From contig NZ_CP145606.1 of assembly GCF_028776105.2 (NCBI RefSeq), positions 1,798,001 to 1,862,000 of the forward strand: a stretch of DNA of 64,000 bases. Direction: 5' to 3'. Below, piece by piece: positions 35,894 to 46,281 of this stretch (positions are counted from its first letter, which is position 1; every line of letters begins with the position of its first letter). The notes beneath the pieces were generated by a model, which was not told the DNA's origin, searched no databases, and saw only the letters and a list, made by a program, of their open reading frames with translations. Source of the DNA: Neisseria leonii (GTDB lineage: Bacteria; Pseudomonadota; Gammaproteobacteria; Burkholderiales; Neisseriaceae). A program made the position numbers and the translations under genes.

Positions 35894-36247
35894 ATGGATA
35901 AACATGCAACTAGACTGCGTCGTGCACGTAAAACCCGTGCCCGTATTGCAGATTTGAAAGTGGTGAGACTGTGTGTATTCCGCACAAACAGCCACATTTA
36001 TGCTCAAGTAATCAGCGCTGAGGGCGACAAGGTTTTGGCTTCTGCCTCGACTTTGGAAGCCGAAGTGCGCGGTAGTCTGAAATCTGGCGGCAATATTGAA
36101 GCGGCTGCCGTAGTCGGCAAGCGGATTGCGGAAAAAGCCAAGGCGGCCGGTATTGAGAAAGTCGCGTTCGACCGTTCAGGTTTTCAGTACCACGGCCGCA
36201 TCAAAGCTCTGGCTGAGGCAGCACGTGAAAACGGCTTGAGCTTCTAA
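35894..36247 (+). CDS. rplR: 50S ribosomal protein L18
   Basis: L18 binds 5S rRNA with L5. The 117-residue protein has [36 protein letters not shown] and the end [20 protein letters not shown]. Typical length and order, 14 bp after rplF. Confidence 0.97.
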   Translation: MDKHATRLRRARKTRARIADLKVVRLCVFRTNSHIYAQVISAEGDKVLASASTLEAEVRGSLKSGGNIEAAAVVGKRIAEKAKAAGIEKVAFDRSGFQYHGRIKALAEAARENGLSF

Positions 36248-36269
36248 GTAAGGATTTTGGAGATCTGAC

Positions 36270-36788
36270 ATGGCAAAACATGAAACAGAAGAACGCGGTG
36301 ACGGCCTGATTGAGAAAATGGTTGCCGTAAACCGCGTAACCAAAGTAGTCAAGGGCGGCCGTATTATGGCTTTCTCTGCTTTGACTGTTGTGGGTGATGG
36401 CGACGGCCGCATCGGTATGGGTAAAGGAAAATCCAAAGAGGTGCCGGTAGCTGTGCAAAAAGCAATGGATCAGGCACGCCGTTCGATGATGAAAGTGCCG
36501 TTGAAAAACGGTACCATCCATCACGAAGTCATCGGTAAGCATGGCGCGACCAGAGTATTTATGCAGCCTGCCAAGGAAGGTAGCGGCGTAAAGGCCGGTG
36601 GTCCGATGCGTTTGATATTTGATGCGATGGGTGTGAACAATATTTCGGCTAAGGTGCACGGTTCGACTAATCCTTACAATATTGTCCGTGCAACATTAGA
36701 TGGTCTGTCCAAGCTCTATACGCCGTCTGAAATCGCTGCCAAACGCGGGTTGACTGTAGAAGATATTCTGGGAGCCAATCATGACTGA
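36270..36788 (+). CDS. rpsE: 30S ribosomal protein S5
   Basis: S5 acts with S4 in decoding accuracy, and spectinomycin-resistance changes map to its loop. The 172-residue protein has [20 protein letters not shown] (loop region), [20 protein letters not shown] and [20 protein letters not shown]. The spectinomycin loop looks wild type by eye. It overlaps rpmD by 8 bases. Confidence 0.98.
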   Translation: MAKHETEERGDGLIEKMVAVNRVTKVVKGGRIMAFSALTVVGDGDGRIGMGKGKSKEVPVAVQKAMDQARRSMMKVPLKNGTIHHEVIGKHGATRVFMQPAKEGSGVKAGGPMRLIFDAMGVNNISAKVHGSTNPYNIVRATLDGLSKLYTPSEIAAKRGLTVEDILGANHD

Positions 36789-36966
36789 GCAAAAGAAAAT
36801 TAAAGTGACTTTGGTGAAAAGCCTGATCGGTACCATTGAGTCACACCGTGCTTGTGCTCGCGGCTTGGGTTTGCGTCGTCGCGAACATACCGTAGAAGTT
36901 TTGGATACCCCGGAAAATCGCGGCATGATCAATAAGATCAGCTACCTTTTGAAAGTGGAGTCGTAA
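36781..36966 (+). CDS. rpmD: 50S ribosomal protein L30
   Basis: A 61-residue protein with [40 protein letters not shown] and a C-terminal ISYLLKVES. It begins inside the end of rpsE. L30 is absent from some lineages; here it is intact. Confidence 0.96.
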   Translation: MTEQKKIKVTLVKSLIGTIESHRACARGLGLRRREHTVEVLDTPENRGMINKISYLLKVES

Positions 36967-36967
36967 T

Positions 36968-37402
36968 ATGTTTTTAAACACTATTCAGCCTGCCGAGGGT
37001 GCTACTCATGCCCGCCGCCGCGTCGGTCGCGGTATCGGCAGCGGTTTGGGTAAAACCGGCGGCCGTGGCCACAAAGGTCAAAAAAGCCGTTCGGGCGGTT
37101 TCCATAAAGTAGGTTTTGAGGGCGGTCAAATGCCCTTGCAGCGCCGCCTGCCCAAGCGCGGTTTCAAATCACTGACGGCTGCGCAAAATGCAGAAGTACG
37201 TTTGAGTGAATTGAATTTGGTTGCCGTAGATGAGATTGATGTATTGGCGTTGAAACAGGCAGGTTTAGTTTCCGCTCATGCAAGCAACGTAAAAGTGATT
37301 GCTTCCGGTGAAATTGCCAAAGCAGTTGTACTGAAAGGCATTAAAGCTACCAAAGGCGCAAAAGCGGCAATTGAAGCTGCCGGCGGCAAGGTAGAAGAAT
37401 AA
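36968..37402 (+). CDS. rplO: 50S ribosomal protein L15
   Basis: A late-assembly 50S protein of 144 residues. The Gly/Arg-rich N-terminus has [20 protein letters not shown] and [28 protein letters not shown] follows. It lies 1 bp after rpmD and precedes secY by 11 bp, the classic spc order. Confidence 0.98.
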   Translation: MFLNTIQPAEGATHARRRVGRGIGSGLGKTGGRGHKGQKSRSGGFHKVGFEGGQMPLQRRLPKRGFKSLTAAQNAEVRLSELNLVAVDEIDVLALKQAGLVSAHASNVKVIASGEIAKAVVLKGIKATKGAKAAIEAAGGKVEE

Positions 37403-37413
37403 GGCTGGGAAAA

Positions 37414-38727
37414 GTGGCTAATCGACAGTCTTCATCAGGCTTGTCTAAGTTTGGTGAATTAAAAAGCCGGATTCTGTTTTTGTTGGGTGCACTGGTGGTT
37501 TTCCGTATCGGTGCACACATTCCGGTTCCGGGTGTGGATGCGGCCGCTCTAGCTAATTTATACGAAAGCGCGAGCAGCGGTATACTGGGCATGTTGAATA
37601 TGTTTTCCGGTGGGTCGTTGGAGCGCTTTAGTATTTTTGCTATCGGTATCATGCCTTATATTTCGGCTTCCATTGTGGTGCAGTTGGCCTCGGAAATCGT
37701 ACCTTCTCTGAAGGCATTGAAAAAAGAGGGTGAAGCCGGGCGTAAGGTAATCACGAAATACACCCGTATGGGTACGGTGCTGTTGGCAACTTTGCAGAGC
37801 TTTGGTGTTGCAACCTTTGTCTATCAACAAGGTGTTGTGGTTGCTTCTCAGTTCGAATTCTATGTTTCTACCGTCGTGTGTCTGGTAACCGGAACCATGT
37901 TTTTGATGTGGCTGGGGGAGCAGATTACCGAACGCGGATTGGGTAACGGTATTTCGCTGATTATTACGGCAGGTATTGCTGCCGGTATTCCGGCCGGTAT
38001 TGCGCAGCTGTGGACGCTGACCAGTCAGGGTTCGATGAGCCTGCTAACCGCAATCGCTGTTGTGACCGGGGCTCTTCTGCTGGTTTATGCGGTTGTATTT
38101 TTTGAGGCGGCTCAGCGTAAAATTCCGGTTCACTATGCCAAGCGTCAGTTTGGTATGGGAGGGCAGGTACAGAATACACATATGCCGTTTAAGCTGAATA
38201 TGGCGGGGGTGATTCCACCTATTTTTGCTTCCAGCATCATTCTGTTCCCATCTACTTTGCTGAGTTGGTTCGGTTCGGCAAACAGTAGTAACAGTTGGTT
38301 GGGAAAGATTGCCGGCTGGCTGCAAAACGGACAGCCTGCTTATATCGTGCTGTTTTCCGCAGCAATCATTTTTTTCTGCTACTTCTATACCGCATTGGTA
38401 TTTAGCCCGAAAGAGATGGCGGAAAATTTGAAGAAAAGCGGTGCTTTTGTTCCGGGTATCCGCCCGGGAGTGCAGACTTCCCGTTATCTGGAGGGAGTGG
38501 TAACCCGATTGACTCTGTTTGGGGCAATCTATATTACCGTGATTTGTCTGATTCCTGAGTTTCTGACTTCGACATTGAATGTGCCGTTTTATTTAGGGGG
38601 TACTTCTCTGTTGATTTTAGTGGTGGTTACCATGGATTTCAGCACACAACTGGCTTCGTACCGGATGTCGCACCAATATGAAGATTTGATGAAGCGATCT
38701 GAGATGAAATCTTTATCTCGTAAATAA
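37414..38727 (+). CDS. secY: Protein translocase subunit SecY
   Basis: The channel-forming subunit of the Sec translocon, with ten membrane helices. The 437-residue protein begins (GTG start at 37414) with [20 protein letters not shown]. It has the plug and helix 2 region [40 protein letters not shown], and a C-terminus with [15 protein letters not shown]. The GTG is the only start that fits the family N-terminus. Cotranscribed with the ribosomal genes, as is usual. Confidence 0.97.
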   Translation: MANRQSSSGLSKFGELKSRILFLLGALVVFRIGAHIPVPGVDAAALANLYESASSGILGMLNMFSGGSLERFSIFAIGIMPYISASIVVQLASEIVPSLKALKKEGEAGRKVITKYTRMGTVLLATLQSFGVATFVYQQGVVVASQFEFYVSTVVCLVTGTMFLMWLGEQITERGLGNGISLIITAGIAAGIPAGIAQLWTLTSQGSMSLLTAIAVVTGALLLVYAVVFFEAAQRKIPVHYAKRQFGMGGQVQNTHMPFKLNMAGVIPPIFASSIILFPSTLLSWFGSANSSNSWLGKIAGWLQNGQPAYIVLFSAAIIFFCYFYTALVFSPKEMAENLKKSGAFVPGIRPGVQTSRYLEGVVTRLTLFGAIYITVICLIPEFLTSTLNVPFYLGGTSLLILVVVTMDFSTQLASYRMSHQYEDLMKRSEMKSLSRK

Positions 38728-38731
38728 GAAT

Positions 38732-38950
38732 ATGGCTAAAGAAGACACCATACAGATGCAGGGCGAAATTTTGGAAACTTTGCCCAATGCAACTTTTAAA
38801 GTAAAGCTGGAAAACGATCATGTCGTTTTGGGGCATATTTCCGGCAAGATGCGGATGCACTATATCCGTATTTCTCCCGGTGATAAGGTAACAGTCGAAC
38901 TGACACCTTATGACTTGTCCCGAGCCCGTATCGTTTTCCGTGCCCGATAA
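38732..38950 (+). CDS. infA: Translation initiation factor IF-1
   Basis: IF-1 binds the A site of the 30S subunit during initiation. The 72-residue OB-fold protein [20 protein letters not shown] has [20 protein letters not shown] and [13 protein letters not shown]. It lies between secY and rpmJ, the standard betaproteobacterial position. Confidence 0.98.
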   Translation: MAKEDTIQMQGEILETLPNATFKVKLENDHVVLGHISGKMRMHYIRISPGDKVTVELTPYDLSRARIVFRAR

Positions 38951-38967
38951 CCTGAAAGGAAGTAATT

Positions 38968-39081
38968 ATGCGTGTACAACCTTCTGTAAAGAAAATTTGC
39001 CGCAACTGCAAAATTATCCGTCGTAATCGTGTAGTCCGCGTCATTTGTACCGATCCCCGCCACAAGCAGCGTCAAGGCTGA
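38968..39081 (+). CDS. rpmJ: 50S ribosomal protein L36, zinc-binding form
   Basis: A 37-residue protein, [20 protein letters not shown] then [17 protein letters not shown]. It has the zinc ligands C11, C14, C27 and H32, so it is the zinc-dependent (C+) form. The short length makes it easy to miss. Start ATG at 38968 with CTGAAAGGAAG upstream, stop at 39079-39081. Confidence 0.97.
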   Translation: MRVQPSVKKICRNCKIIRRNRVVRVICTDPRHKQRQG

Positions 39082-39110
39082 TTTTCATAGCCGAGATTTT
39101 GTGGTATAGT
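39082..39110 (+). promoter_or_regulatory. Candidate promoter for the alpha operon (rpsM)
   Basis: TTTTCA (39082-39087), 17 bp, TATAGT (39105-39110), in the 58-bp gap between rpmJ and rpsM. It would allow separate transcription of rpsM-rpsK-rpsD-rpoA-rplQ. Confidence 0.45.
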
Positions 39111-39139
39111 GAACAACTTTTGCCCGTAAAGGAAAAAAT

Positions 39140-39502
39140 ATGGCTCGTATTGCAGGGGTAAATATCCCTAATAACGCCCATATCGTAATCGGCCTTCAAG
39201 CTATTTACGGTATTGGCGCTACTCGCGCTAAATTGATTTGCGAAGCGGCCGGCGTTGTGCCGAGCACGAAAGTAAAGGATTTGGACGAGTCTCAATTGGA
39301 AGCGCTGCGCGAACAGGTTGCTAAATATGAGGTGGAAGGCGATCTGCGTCGTGAAGTAACCATGAGCATCAAGCGTTTGATGGACATGGGTTGTTACCGC
39401 GGCTTCCGTCACCGTCGCGGCTTGCCTTGCCGTGGTCAACGCACTCGCACCAATGCCCGTACCCGCAAAGGTCCGCGCAAAGCGATTGCCGGTAAAAAAT
39501 AA
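39140..39502 (+). CDS. rpsM: 30S ribosomal protein S13
   Basis: S13 forms head bridges to the 50S subunit. The 120-residue protein [20 protein letters not shown] has [18 protein letters not shown] (helix-hairpin-helix) and the basic tail [20 protein letters not shown]. First gene of the alpha operon. Confidence 0.98.
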   Translation: MARIAGVNIPNNAHIVIGLQAIYGIGATRAKLICEAAGVVPSTKVKDLDESQLEALREQVAKYEVEGDLRREVTMSIKRLMDMGCYRGFRHRRGLPCRGQRTRTNARTRKGPRKAIAGKK

Positions 39503-39520
39503 ATTTTAAGGAATTAATTG

Positions 39521-39916
39521 ATGGCTAAAGCAAACACAGCCTCGCGTGTACGCAAAAAAGTACGCAAAACCGTCAGTGAAGGTATCGTGCATGTTCATGC
39601 ATCTTTCAACAATACCATCATTACTATCACCGACCGCCAAGGCAATGCATTATCTTGGGCTACCTCTGGCGGCGCTGGTTTTAAAGGTTCCCGTAAAAGT
39701 ACACCGTTTGCTGCCCAAGTGGCGGCAGAGACAGCTGGTAAAGTTGCCCAAGAGTATGGCGTTAAAAACTTAGAAGCCCGTATCAAAGGCCCGGGTCCCG
39801 GCCGCGAATCTTCTATCCGTGCGCTCAATGCTCTTGGTTTTAAGATTACCAGCATTACCGACGTTACTCCGTTGCCGCACAACGGTTGCCGTCCGCCTAA
39901 AAAACGTCGTGTTTAA
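39521..39916 (+). CDS. rpsK: 30S ribosomal protein S11
   Basis: S11 forms the platform around the E site. The 131-residue protein has [40 protein letters not shown] and the C-terminal [18 protein letters not shown]. The ATG at 39521 is chosen; a TTG three bases upstream is not needed, as AAGGAATT gives good spacing. Confidence 0.98.
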   Translation: MAKANTASRVRKKVRKTVSEGIVHVHASFNNTIITITDRQGNALSWATSGGAGFKGSRKSTPFAAQVAAETAGKVAQEYGVKNLEARIKGPGPGRESSIRALNALGFKITSITDVTPLPHNGCRPPKKRRV

Positions 39917-39933
39917 GATTGGAGTGATTGAGA

Positions 39934-40554
39934 ATGGCACGTTATACCGGCCCTAAATGTAAATTAGCCCGCCGTGAGGGTACCGATTTGTTCTTGAAGA
40001 GTGCCCGCCGCTCTTTGGAGTCAAAATGTAAAATGGATTCCGCTCCGGGTCAGCACGGTGCGAAGAAGCCGCGTTTGTCAGATTACGGCCTGCAACTGCG
40101 CGAAAAACAGAAAATCCGCCGTATTTACGGTGTTTTGGAGCGTCAATTCCGCCGTTATTTTGCTGAAGCAGACCGCCGCAAAGGTTCAACCGGCGAGTTG
40201 TTGCTGCAATTGCTGGAATCCCGTTTGGACAATGTCGTATACCGCATGGGTTTCGGCTCTACCCGCGCAGAAGCGCGCCAGCTGGTATCGCACAAGGCGG
40301 TTACTGTAAACGGTCAGGTGGTTAACATTCCGTCTTTCCAAGTGAAAGCAGGTGATGTTGTCGCTATCCGCGAAAAAGCCAAAAAACAAGTCCGTATTCA
40401 GGAAGCACTGGGTTTGGCAACGCAAATCGGTATGCCCGGCTGGGTGGCTGTGGATACGACCAAAATGGAAGGTGTATTCAAAAATATGCCGGATCGCTCA
40501 GAATTGACTGGCGATATTAATGAACAGCTGGTGGTAGAGTTCTATTCTAAATAA
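39934..40554 (+). CDS. rpsD: 30S ribosomal protein S4
   Basis: S4 starts 30S assembly and in E. coli represses the alpha operon. The 206-residue protein [20 protein letters not shown] has [20 protein letters not shown] and an S4 RNA-binding domain ([20 protein letters not shown]). The start is ATG 39934; a TTG at 39928 is also in frame. Confidence 0.98.
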   Translation: MARYTGPKCKLARREGTDLFLKSARRSLESKCKMDSAPGQHGAKKPRLSDYGLQLREKQKIRRIYGVLERQFRRYFAEADRRKGSTGELLLQLLESRLDNVVYRMGFGSTRAEARQLVSHKAVTVNGQVVNIPSFQVKAGDVVAIREKAKKQVRIQEALGLATQIGMPGWVAVDTTKMEGVFKNMPDRSELTGDINEQLVVEFYSK

Positions 40555-40579
40555 TACCGGCTCAGTGAGGGACAGTTAA

Positions 40580-41563
40580 ATGCAAAACAGCACTTCCGAA
40601 TTTTTGAAGCCGCGTCAAATCGATGTGGATGCCTTGTCCGCTACACGCGCCAAGGTCTCTATGCAGCCGTTTGAGCGTGGTTTCGGCCATACTTTAGGTA
40701 ATGCTTTGCGCCGTATCTTACTGTCGTCCATGAATGGCTTTGCGCCGACCGAAGTGGCTATCGCGGGCGTGTTGCACGAATATTCCACCCTGGACGGTGT
40801 TCAGGAAGATGTTGTCGATATTCTCTTGAACATCAAAGGCGTGGTATTCAAGCTCCACGGCCGCGAAGAAGTACGCCTGAACCTGAAAAAGTCGGGTTCG
40901 GGTGCCGTATTGGCCGGCGATATTGATTTGCCGCACGATGTTGAGATTGTCAATCCCAATCACGTTATCTGCCATTTGGCCGATAACGGCAGCATCGAAT
41001 TGGAAATCAAAGTAGAACAGGGTCGGGGCTATCAATCCGTGTCAGGCCGCCGTGCGGTACGTGACGAAAACCGGATTGGTGCCATTCAATTGGATGCGAG
41101 CTTTTCGCCCATCAGCCGTGTCAGCTTTGAAGTTGAACCTGCCCGTGTGGAACAGCGTACCGACCTTGACCGCTTGGTTTTGGATATTGAAACCGACGGT
41201 TCCTTGGATCCGGAAGAGGCTGTCCGCAGTGCAGCACGCATTTTGATCGACCAAATGTCTATTTTTGCCGACTTGCAGGGTACGCCGGTAGAGGAAGAGG
41301 AAGAAAAAGCACCGCCTATCGATCCGATCCTGCTGCGTCCGGTGGACGATTTGGAGCTGACTGTGCGTTCGGCTAACTGCCTGAAAGCTGAGGACATTTA
41401 TTATATTGGTGATTTGATCCAGCGCACCGAAACGGAACTGCTGAAAACGCCGAATCTCGGCCGTAAATCTCTGAATGAGATTAAAGAAGTTCTGGCTTCC
41501 AAAGGTCTGACACTGGGTTCAAAACTCGAAGCTTGGCCGCCTGTCGGCTTGGAAAAGCCTTAA
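40580..41563 (+). CDS. rpoA: DNA-directed RNA polymerase subunit alpha
   Basis: The alpha dimer scaffolds RNA polymerase, and its C-terminal domain contacts UP elements and activators. The 327-residue protein has [20 protein letters not shown] (alpha-NTD dimer motif), [20 protein letters not shown] as the linker and a C-terminal domain with [20 protein letters not shown] and [20 protein letters not shown]. All parts are intact. Confidence 0.98.
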   Translation: MQNSTSEFLKPRQIDVDALSATRAKVSMQPFERGFGHTLGNALRRILLSSMNGFAPTEVAIAGVLHEYSTLDGVQEDVVDILLNIKGVVFKLHGREEVRLNLKKSGSGAVLAGDIDLPHDVEIVNPNHVICHLADNGSIELEIKVEQGRGYQSVSGRRAVRDENRIGAIQLDASFSPISRVSFEVEPARVEQRTDLDRLVLDIETDGSLDPEEAVRSAARILIDQMSIFADLQGTPVEEEEEKAPPIDPILLRPVDDLELTVRSANCLKAEDIYYIGDLIQRTETELLKTPNLGRKSLNEIKEVLASKGLTLGSKLEAWPPVGLEKP

Positions 41564-41588
41564 AGTTTGAATATTAAAGGATAATGAC

Positions 41589-41966
41589 ATGCGTCATCGC
41601 AATGGTAACCGTAAATTGAACCGCACCAGCAGCCACCGCGCTGCCATGCTGCGTAACATGGCCAACTCCCTGTTGACCCATGAAACCATCGTAACCACTT
41701 TGCCGAAAGCCAAAGAGCTGCGTCGTGTGGTGGAGCCGCTGATTACTCTGGGCAAAAAGCCGTCACTGGCCAACCGCCGTTTGGCGTTTAACCGCACCCG
41801 CGACCGAGATGTGGTGGTCAAGCTGTTCGGCGATTTGGGTCCGCGTTTTGCTGCCCGTAACGGCGGTTATGTCCGTATTTTGAAATACGGCTTCCGCAAA
41901 GGCGATAATGCGCCGTTGGCACTGGTTGAGCTGGTAGACAAAGCAGCCGAGACTGTTGCCGAGTAA
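41589..41966 (+). CDS. rplQ: 50S ribosomal protein L17
   Basis: A 125-residue protein with [40 protein letters not shown] and [20 protein letters not shown]. It ends the alpha operon and the whole ribosomal cluster, and is followed by a DUS terminator 20 bp later. Confidence 0.98.
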   Translation: MRHRNGNRKLNRTSSHRAAMLRNMANSLLTHETIVTTLPKAKELRRVVEPLITLGKKPSLANRRLAFNRTRDRDVVVKLFGDLGPRFAARNGGYVRILKYGFRKGDNAPLALVELVDKAAETVAE

Positions 41967-41986
41967 GCAGTTCGGATTTGCCGATT

Positions 41987-42029
41987 AAGGCCGTCTGAAA
42001 AAGCCGTTGGCTGTTTTCAGACGGCCTTT
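41987..42029 (+). terminator. DUS-pair terminator at the end of the ribosomal cluster
   Basis: AAGGCCGTCTGAAA and GTTTTCAGACGGCCTTT around a short loop, followed by GATGTTTTT. Likely the terminus of the rplQ transcript. Confidence 0.75.
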
Positions 42030-42213
42030 GATGTTTTTATTGCGAGAGGGGTGGTTAAGAGGATTGTGATGCGGCATTTGGTTTCTGCCGCATCAGAGGC
42101 ATCAGGGTTCCGATATGATAAGTTATGTATGGAGTGAGAGAGCAGCCAATCTGTTTGAAGTCAAAATGCCCGCTAAATATTTTCAGAATACGCGGATAAA
42201 ATCAATCACTTGT

Positions 42214-42241
42214 TTATTGCTGACCGGCTTTTGGCTATAAT
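42214..42241 (+). promoter_or_regulatory. Predicted miaB promoter
   Basis: TTATTG (42214-42219) and a consensus TATAAT (42236-42241) with a 16-bp spacer, 63 bp before the miaB ATG. Confidence 0.5.
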
Positions 42242-42304
42242 CCGCCTTTCGCCTAAAAAATCAGCCCCGCGATTACGGGCAACCTGAAAGAAAGAATCCA
42301 AACC

Positions 42305-43636
42305 ATGAAAAAAGTATTTATCCGCACTTTCGGCTGTCAGATGAATGAGTACGACAGCGAAAAGATGCTTTCCGTATTGGCGGAAGGTGATGAACTGATG
42401 CAGGTATCCGAGGCCGAAGAGGCCGATATTATTTTGTTCAACACCTGTTCCGTGCGTGAAAAGGCGCAGGAAAAAGTGTTTTCGGATTTGGGGCGTGTCA
42501 AGCCGCTGAAAGCCAAGAATCCGAATCTGATTATCGGCGTGGGCGGCTGTGTGGCTTCGCAGGAGGGTGAAGCGATTGTGAAGCGTGCGCCGTATGTTGA
42601 TGTGGTGTTCGGGCCGCAAACGCTGCACCGCCTGCCGAAAATGATTATGGATAAGGAAACCACCGGTCTTTCCCAGGTGGATATTTCTTTTCCCGAAATC
42701 GAAAAATTCGACCATTTGCCGCCCGCGCGTGTCGAGGGCGGATCGGCTTTTGTGTCGATTATGGAGGGCTGTTCCAAATATTGCAGTTTCTGTGTTGTGC
42801 CTTACACCCGTGGCGAAGAGTTTTCCCGCCCGCTGAATGATGTGCTGACGGAAATTGCCAATCTGGCCCAGCAGGGCGTGAAAGAAATCAATCTGCTGGG
42901 GCAGAATGTGAATGCTTACCGAGGCGAAATGGACGACGGCGGCATTTGCGACTTCGCGACGCTGCTGCGCATCGTGCACGAAATTCCGGGTATCGAGCGG
43001 ATGCGGTTTACTACCAGCCACCCGCGCGAATTTTCCGATGCGATTATCGAGTGTTACCGCGACCTGCCCAAGCTGGTTTCTCATCTGCACCTGCCGATTC
43101 AGAGCGGTTCCGACCGCGTTTTGTCGGCGATGAAACGCGGCTATACTGCGTTGGAATATAAATCGATTATCCGCAAACTGCGCGCCATCCGTCCCGACTT
43201 GTGTTTGAGTTCCGATTTTATCGTCGGCTTCCCCGGGGAGACCGAGCGCGAATTTGAGCAAACCTTGAAACTGGTGAAGGATATTGCGTTTGATTTGAGC
43301 TTTGTCTTCATTTACAGTCCGCGGCCGGGAACACCGGCAGCCAATCTGCCTGACGATACGCCGCACGAAGAAAAAGTACGCCGCTTGGAGGCTTTGAACG
43401 AAGTGATCGAAGCCGAGACCGCCCGCATCAACCAAACCATGATCGGTACGGTCCAACGCTGTCTGGTGGAGGGCATTTCGAAGAAAGACCCCGACCAATT
43501 GCAGGCGCGCACGGCGAATAACCGCGTTGTGAATTTCTACGGCACACCGGATTTAATCAATCAAATGGTGGAACTGGAAATTACCGAAGCCTATACCTTC
43601 TCACTGCGCGGCAAGTCGGTAGAGCAGGCCGTCTGA
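42305..43636 (+). CDS. miaB: tRNA-2-methylthio-N6-dimethylallyladenosine synthase
   Basis: Radical SAM methylthiotransferase that adds the 2-methylthio group to i6A37 of tRNAs reading UNN codons. The 443-residue protein has the UPF0004 domain ([18 protein letters not shown] and [10 protein letters not shown], cluster cysteines), the radical SAM motif [15 protein letters not shown] near residue 157, [17 protein letters not shown], and a C-terminal TRAM domain with [12 protein letters not shown] overlaps the stop region (43627-43638). A rho-independent terminator follows about 110 bp on. Confidence 0.96.
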   Translation: MKKVFIRTFGCQMNEYDSEKMLSVLAEGDELMQVSEAEEADIILFNTCSVREKAQEKVFSDLGRVKPLKAKNPNLIIGVGGCVASQEGEAIVKRAPYVDVVFGPQTLHRLPKMIMDKETTGLSQVDISFPEIEKFDHLPPARVEGGSAFVSIMEGCSKYCSFCVVPYTRGEEFSRPLNDVLTEIANLAQQGVKEINLLGQNVNAYRGEMDDGGICDFATLLRIVHEIPGIERMRFTTSHPREFSDAIIECYRDLPKLVSHLHLPIQSGSDRVLSAMKRGYTALEYKSIIRKLRAIRPDLCLSSDFIVGFPGETEREFEQTLKLVKDIAFDLSFVFIYSPRPGTPAANLPDDTPHEEKVRRLEALNEVIEAETARINQTMIGTVQRCLVEGISKKDPDQLQARTANNRVVNFYGTPDLINQMVELEITEAYTFSLRGKSVEQAV

Positions 43637-43648
43637 AAATAGCAATTT

Positions 43649-43733
43649 GTAGGTCGGATACTTGTATCCGACATTCCGAACGGCTTTCACTGCCAAACCT
43701 TTGGTAAATGTCGGATTGAAAAATCCGACCTAC
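43649..43733. repeat. GTAG-type REP pair (head-to-head palindromes)
   Basis: GTAGGTCGGATACTTGTATC followed by CGAC at the left and GTCGGATTGAAAAATCCGAC then CTAC at the right. Each half is a short palindrome beginning or ending with the tetranucleotide GTAG/CTAC, the form of repetitive extragenic palindromes moved by REP-associated tyrosine transposases. Confidence 0.7.
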
Positions 43734-43747
43734 GATTAATCCGTTCA

Positions 43748-43794
43748 CAGCCCTTTTGCTCTCGGCAGCTTGCCGGTGGAAAAGGGCTGTTTTT
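43748..43794 (+). terminator. Intrinsic terminator after miaB
   Basis: CAGCCCTTTT (43748-43757) and AAAAGGGCTG (43780-43789) followed by TTTTTC. A classic terminator with a 22-base loop that does not use uptake sequences. Confidence 0.75.
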
Positions 43795-44047
43795 CTGTTG
43801 AGCGGTATGATGTCTTTGGGTTTTGGACAGGATGGGTTGCAGGTTTGCATTTTTCAAACTTTTCGGCCGTGCTTTCCGGCGGCAGACCGTATCGCAAGAT
43901 GGCGGCATGCGGCCTAAATTTCGGCAAAAGCTGCCGATACTGTCCGTGGTCGGATACTGTACGGACTGAACGGATGGATAACTTGATGAAACAAACACCC
44001 CATGAGTAGGGGATTGGCGCGTTGAGGCCGTCTGAACATGACAATTG

Positions 44048-44146
44048 CCGGCCGGATGCTTGTATCCGACATCAACCAATATCCGTATCCAAAATTCCCG
44101 CCCCAAAAAAATCTCGGCAAATGTCGGATTTAAAAATCCGACCTAC
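44048..44146. repeat. GTAG-type REP pair, diverged left half
   Basis: The left half reads GGCCGGATGCTTGTATCCGA C, with changes to the GTAG head; the right half reads GTCGGATTTAAAAATCCGAC CTAC. Same arrangement as the pair at 43649. Confidence 0.6.
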
Positions 44147-44388
44147 ACGGTAAAATTTGGTTCCGGTCGGCCGGATTGCGGCTGCCAAATTCTGTGTGAG
44201 ATCAGACGGCCGATACGGTCTGTCATTTAAATACAGCAGCACCTATCGGTGCAGACGGCCTGAAAGTGCAGCCGGTTTTTTATTTCATGCTACCGCCAAA
44301 TTACAAAATATGTAAAAATTCGATATGGCATTGTATGAAACTGAGGCGCGGTCTGTCAGGCGTCTGTTGTGGAAAATGGAGAATTGCT

Positions 44389-45096
44389 ATGGATACACCG
44401 GTCAATCTGTGGCCGCTGCTGGGCATTGCCGTGATTGTGGTCGGCTTTGTGCTGCGCTTTAATGCGGCTCTGGTGGTAATTGCCGCCGCTTTTGTTACCG
44501 GGCTGCTGGCCGCCATGCCGCCGGAAACGCTGCTGGCGGCTTTGGGTGAGGGCTTTATGAAAACGCGTATGCTTTCGCTGATTATCGTGCTGCCGCTGGC
44601 CGTGATCGGCCTGTTGGAGCGCAACGGGCTGAAAGAACATGCGCAAAACTGGATCGGCAAAATCCGTTCGGCCACGGCGGGACGACTGCTGATTGTTTAT
44701 TTGGCGGTGCGCGAGGGTGCGGCGGCCTTGGGTTTGACCAGCTTGGGCGGCCATCCGCAGATGGTGCGTCCGCTGGTGGCGCCGATGGCCGAGGGGGCAA
44801 CGCGCAACCGTTACGGCCGTCTGCCTGAAAATGTGCGGGTCAAACTGCGTGCGATGAGCGCGGCCACGGACAATGTCGGCCTGTTTTTCGGCGAGGACAT
44901 TTTTGTCGCCTTCGGTGCGATTGTGCTGATGCAGACGTTTATGAAAACCAGCGCGGGCATTGAAATCGAGCCCCTGCATATTGCGCTGTGGGGGATTCCC
45001 ACCGCGCTGTGTGCGTTTATGATTCACGCGTTCCGCCTGTGGCGGTTGGACGGCCAAGTGGCCAAAATGATTCAGACGGCCGGACAGGAGAAATAA
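44389..45096 (+). CDS. DUF969-family membrane protein
   Basis: A 235-residue polytopic membrane protein of the DUF969 family, with hydrophobic segments from about residue 5 across most of the chain. Its signature stretch is REGAAALGLTSLGGHPQMVR with PLVAPMAEGATRNRYG; SAATDNVGLFFGEDIFVAFG follows. DUF969 and DUF979 proteins nearly always occur as neighbours and, together with pyroglutamyl peptidase, form a conserved three-gene set; they are thought to be a two-component permease. I chose the ATG at 44389 (GGAG upstream). The next gene starts one base after the stop. Confidence 0.87.
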   Translation: MDTPVNLWPLLGIAVIVVGFVLRFNAALVVIAAAFVTGLLAAMPPETLLAALGEGFMKTRMLSLIIVLPLAVIGLLERNGLKEHAQNWIGKIRSATAGRLLIVYLAVREGAAALGLTSLGGHPQMVRPLVAPMAEGATRNRYGRLPENVRVKLRAMSAATDNVGLFFGEDIFVAFGAIVLMQTFMKTSAGIEIEPLHIALWGIPTALCAFMIHAFRLWRLDGQVAKMIQTAGQEK

Positions 45097-45097
45097 G

Positions 45098-46058
45098 ATG
45101 GACGCGTTGTTGAAACTGGAATATCTGTTTGTTTTGGCGGGAATCATTCTGCTTTTGTGTGCCGGGCTGACCATGGCAGACAAAACCAACCCCAAGCGGT
45201 TTACCAGTGGTTTTTTCTGGGGGGGCGTACGGCGTCATTTTCCTGTCGGGCGACCTGTTGCCGCCGGTGTTGGTCGGCATATTGGTGGTGGCGATGGTGC
45301 TGGTAGCGGGGGTAAACGGTGTGGCGGCAGGCCGGCCGGATATGCCCTCAGCCGAAACTTTGCAGGCGCGTGCCCTGAAACTGGGCAACAAGCTGTTTGT
45401 GCCTGCGCTGGCGATTCCGGCCGTTACCATTATCTGCGCCGTTTTGCTCAAAGATGTGCAGTTCGGCAGCCTGCGCCTGCTGCCGCAAAAGAGTGAAACA
45501 CTGGCGGGCTTGGGCGCGGCCTGTATGATTGCCCTGATCATCGCCTGCGTGATGACGCGCAGCACGCCGATGCAGTCTGTGCGCGAGTCGCGCCGTCTGT
45601 TTGAAGCGATGGGCTGGGCGGTGCTGCTGCCGCAGCTGTTGGCCGTGCTCGGTATTATTTTTACCGATGCCGGCGTGGGCAAGGCCATTTCCTATTTGAC
45701 CACCGAATACATGGCGGTGGACAACCGCCTGATTGCCGTGGCCGCCTACTGTATCGGTATGGCCGTGTTTACCATGATTATGGGCAATGCCTTTGCAGCC
45801 TTTCCCGTGATCACTGCCGGTATCGGTATTCCGATTCTGATCATGCAGCACGGTGCCAATCCGGCGGTATTGTGCGCCATCGGTATGTTCAGCGGTTACT
45901 GCGGTACGCTGATGACCCCGATGGCGGCCAATTTCAATATCGTACCGGCCGCGCTGTTGGAGCTGGAAGACAAAAACGCCGTTATCAAAGCACAAGTCGG
46001 CACGGCCATACCGCTGTTGGCCGCCAATATCGTTTTAATGTATTTTCTGGCGTTTTAA
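45098..46058 (+). pseudogene. DUF979-family membrane protein, frameshifted at a G7 run
   Basis: The N-terminal part MDALLKLEYLFVLAGIILLL to DKTNPKRFTSGFFWG reads in one frame, and the continuation AYGVIFLSGDLLPPVLVGIL to the end (LLAANIVLMYFLAF) reads in another. The switch falls exactly at seven consecutive G (45219-45225). With six G the sequence would encode one 319-residue polytopic DUF979 protein. The first frame runs only to 45496 with nonsense sequence after the G run. The rest of the gene is intact, so the break is recent, a phase-variable tract in its off state, or a sequencing error in a homopolymer. Predicted partner of the DUF969 protein. Confidence 0.8.
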
Positions 46059-46071
46059 GCAGCTTGAAATC

Positions 46072-46136
46072 GTAGGTCGGATTCTCGAATCCGACTGTAT
46101 TTGCCGGTGTTGTCGGATACGGAGTATCCGACCTAC
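46072..46136. repeat. GTAG-type REP pair after the DUF979 gene
   Basis: GTAGGTCGGATTCTCGAATC CGAC, a short spacer, then GTCGGATACGGAGTATCCGA CCTAC. Both halves are palindromic and oppositely oriented. Confidence 0.75.
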
Positions 46137-46168
46137 TGTCTTGCCAAGATGTAGGAATGACAGGCATC

Positions 46169-46234
46169 GTAGGTCGGATTCTTGAATCCGACAGTACTTT
46201 GCCGACATTGTCGGATAACGAGTATCCGACCTGC
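46169..46234. repeat. GTAG-type REP pair before pcp
   Basis: GTAGGTCGGATTCTTGAATC CGAC and GTCGGATAACGAGTATCCGA CCTGC, 33 bp after the previous pair. The right end is CTGC rather than CTAC. Confidence 0.7.
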
Positions 46235-46281
46235 TGTCAGCTGCCGTTTTTCAGACGGCCTCTTACAAATGGAGCCTGTTT

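Larger units (their letters stand above)
41967..42304 (+). other. Intergenic region between rplQ and miaB
   Basis: 338 bp with the rplQ terminator, a second hairpin (GATGCGGCA and TGCCGCATC, 42068-42094) and a candidate miaB promoter near 42214-42241. A+T content is higher than in the neighbours. No gene seen. Confidence 0.6.
43637..44388. other. 752-bp intergenic region with repeats, no recognised gene
   Basis: It contains two GTAG-type palindromic repeat pairs (43649-43733 and 44048-44146), a strong terminator (43748-43794) and a DUS at about 44026. Between 43800 and 44020 both strands have short open frames, but none has a recognisable domain or a good ribosome binding site. The last 100 bp before 44389 is A+T rich and probably holds the promoter of the DUF969 gene. 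Confidence 0.6.

Noticed and set aside
43649..43733. REP arrays considered as CRISPR repeats
   Set aside because: Repeats are palindromic pairs in alternating orientation, with irregular and sometimes duplicated spacers, and no cas genes are present.
43800..44020. Short open frames between miaB and the DUF969 gene considered as small genes
   Set aside because: No ribosome binding site, no conserved motif and competing frames on both strands.
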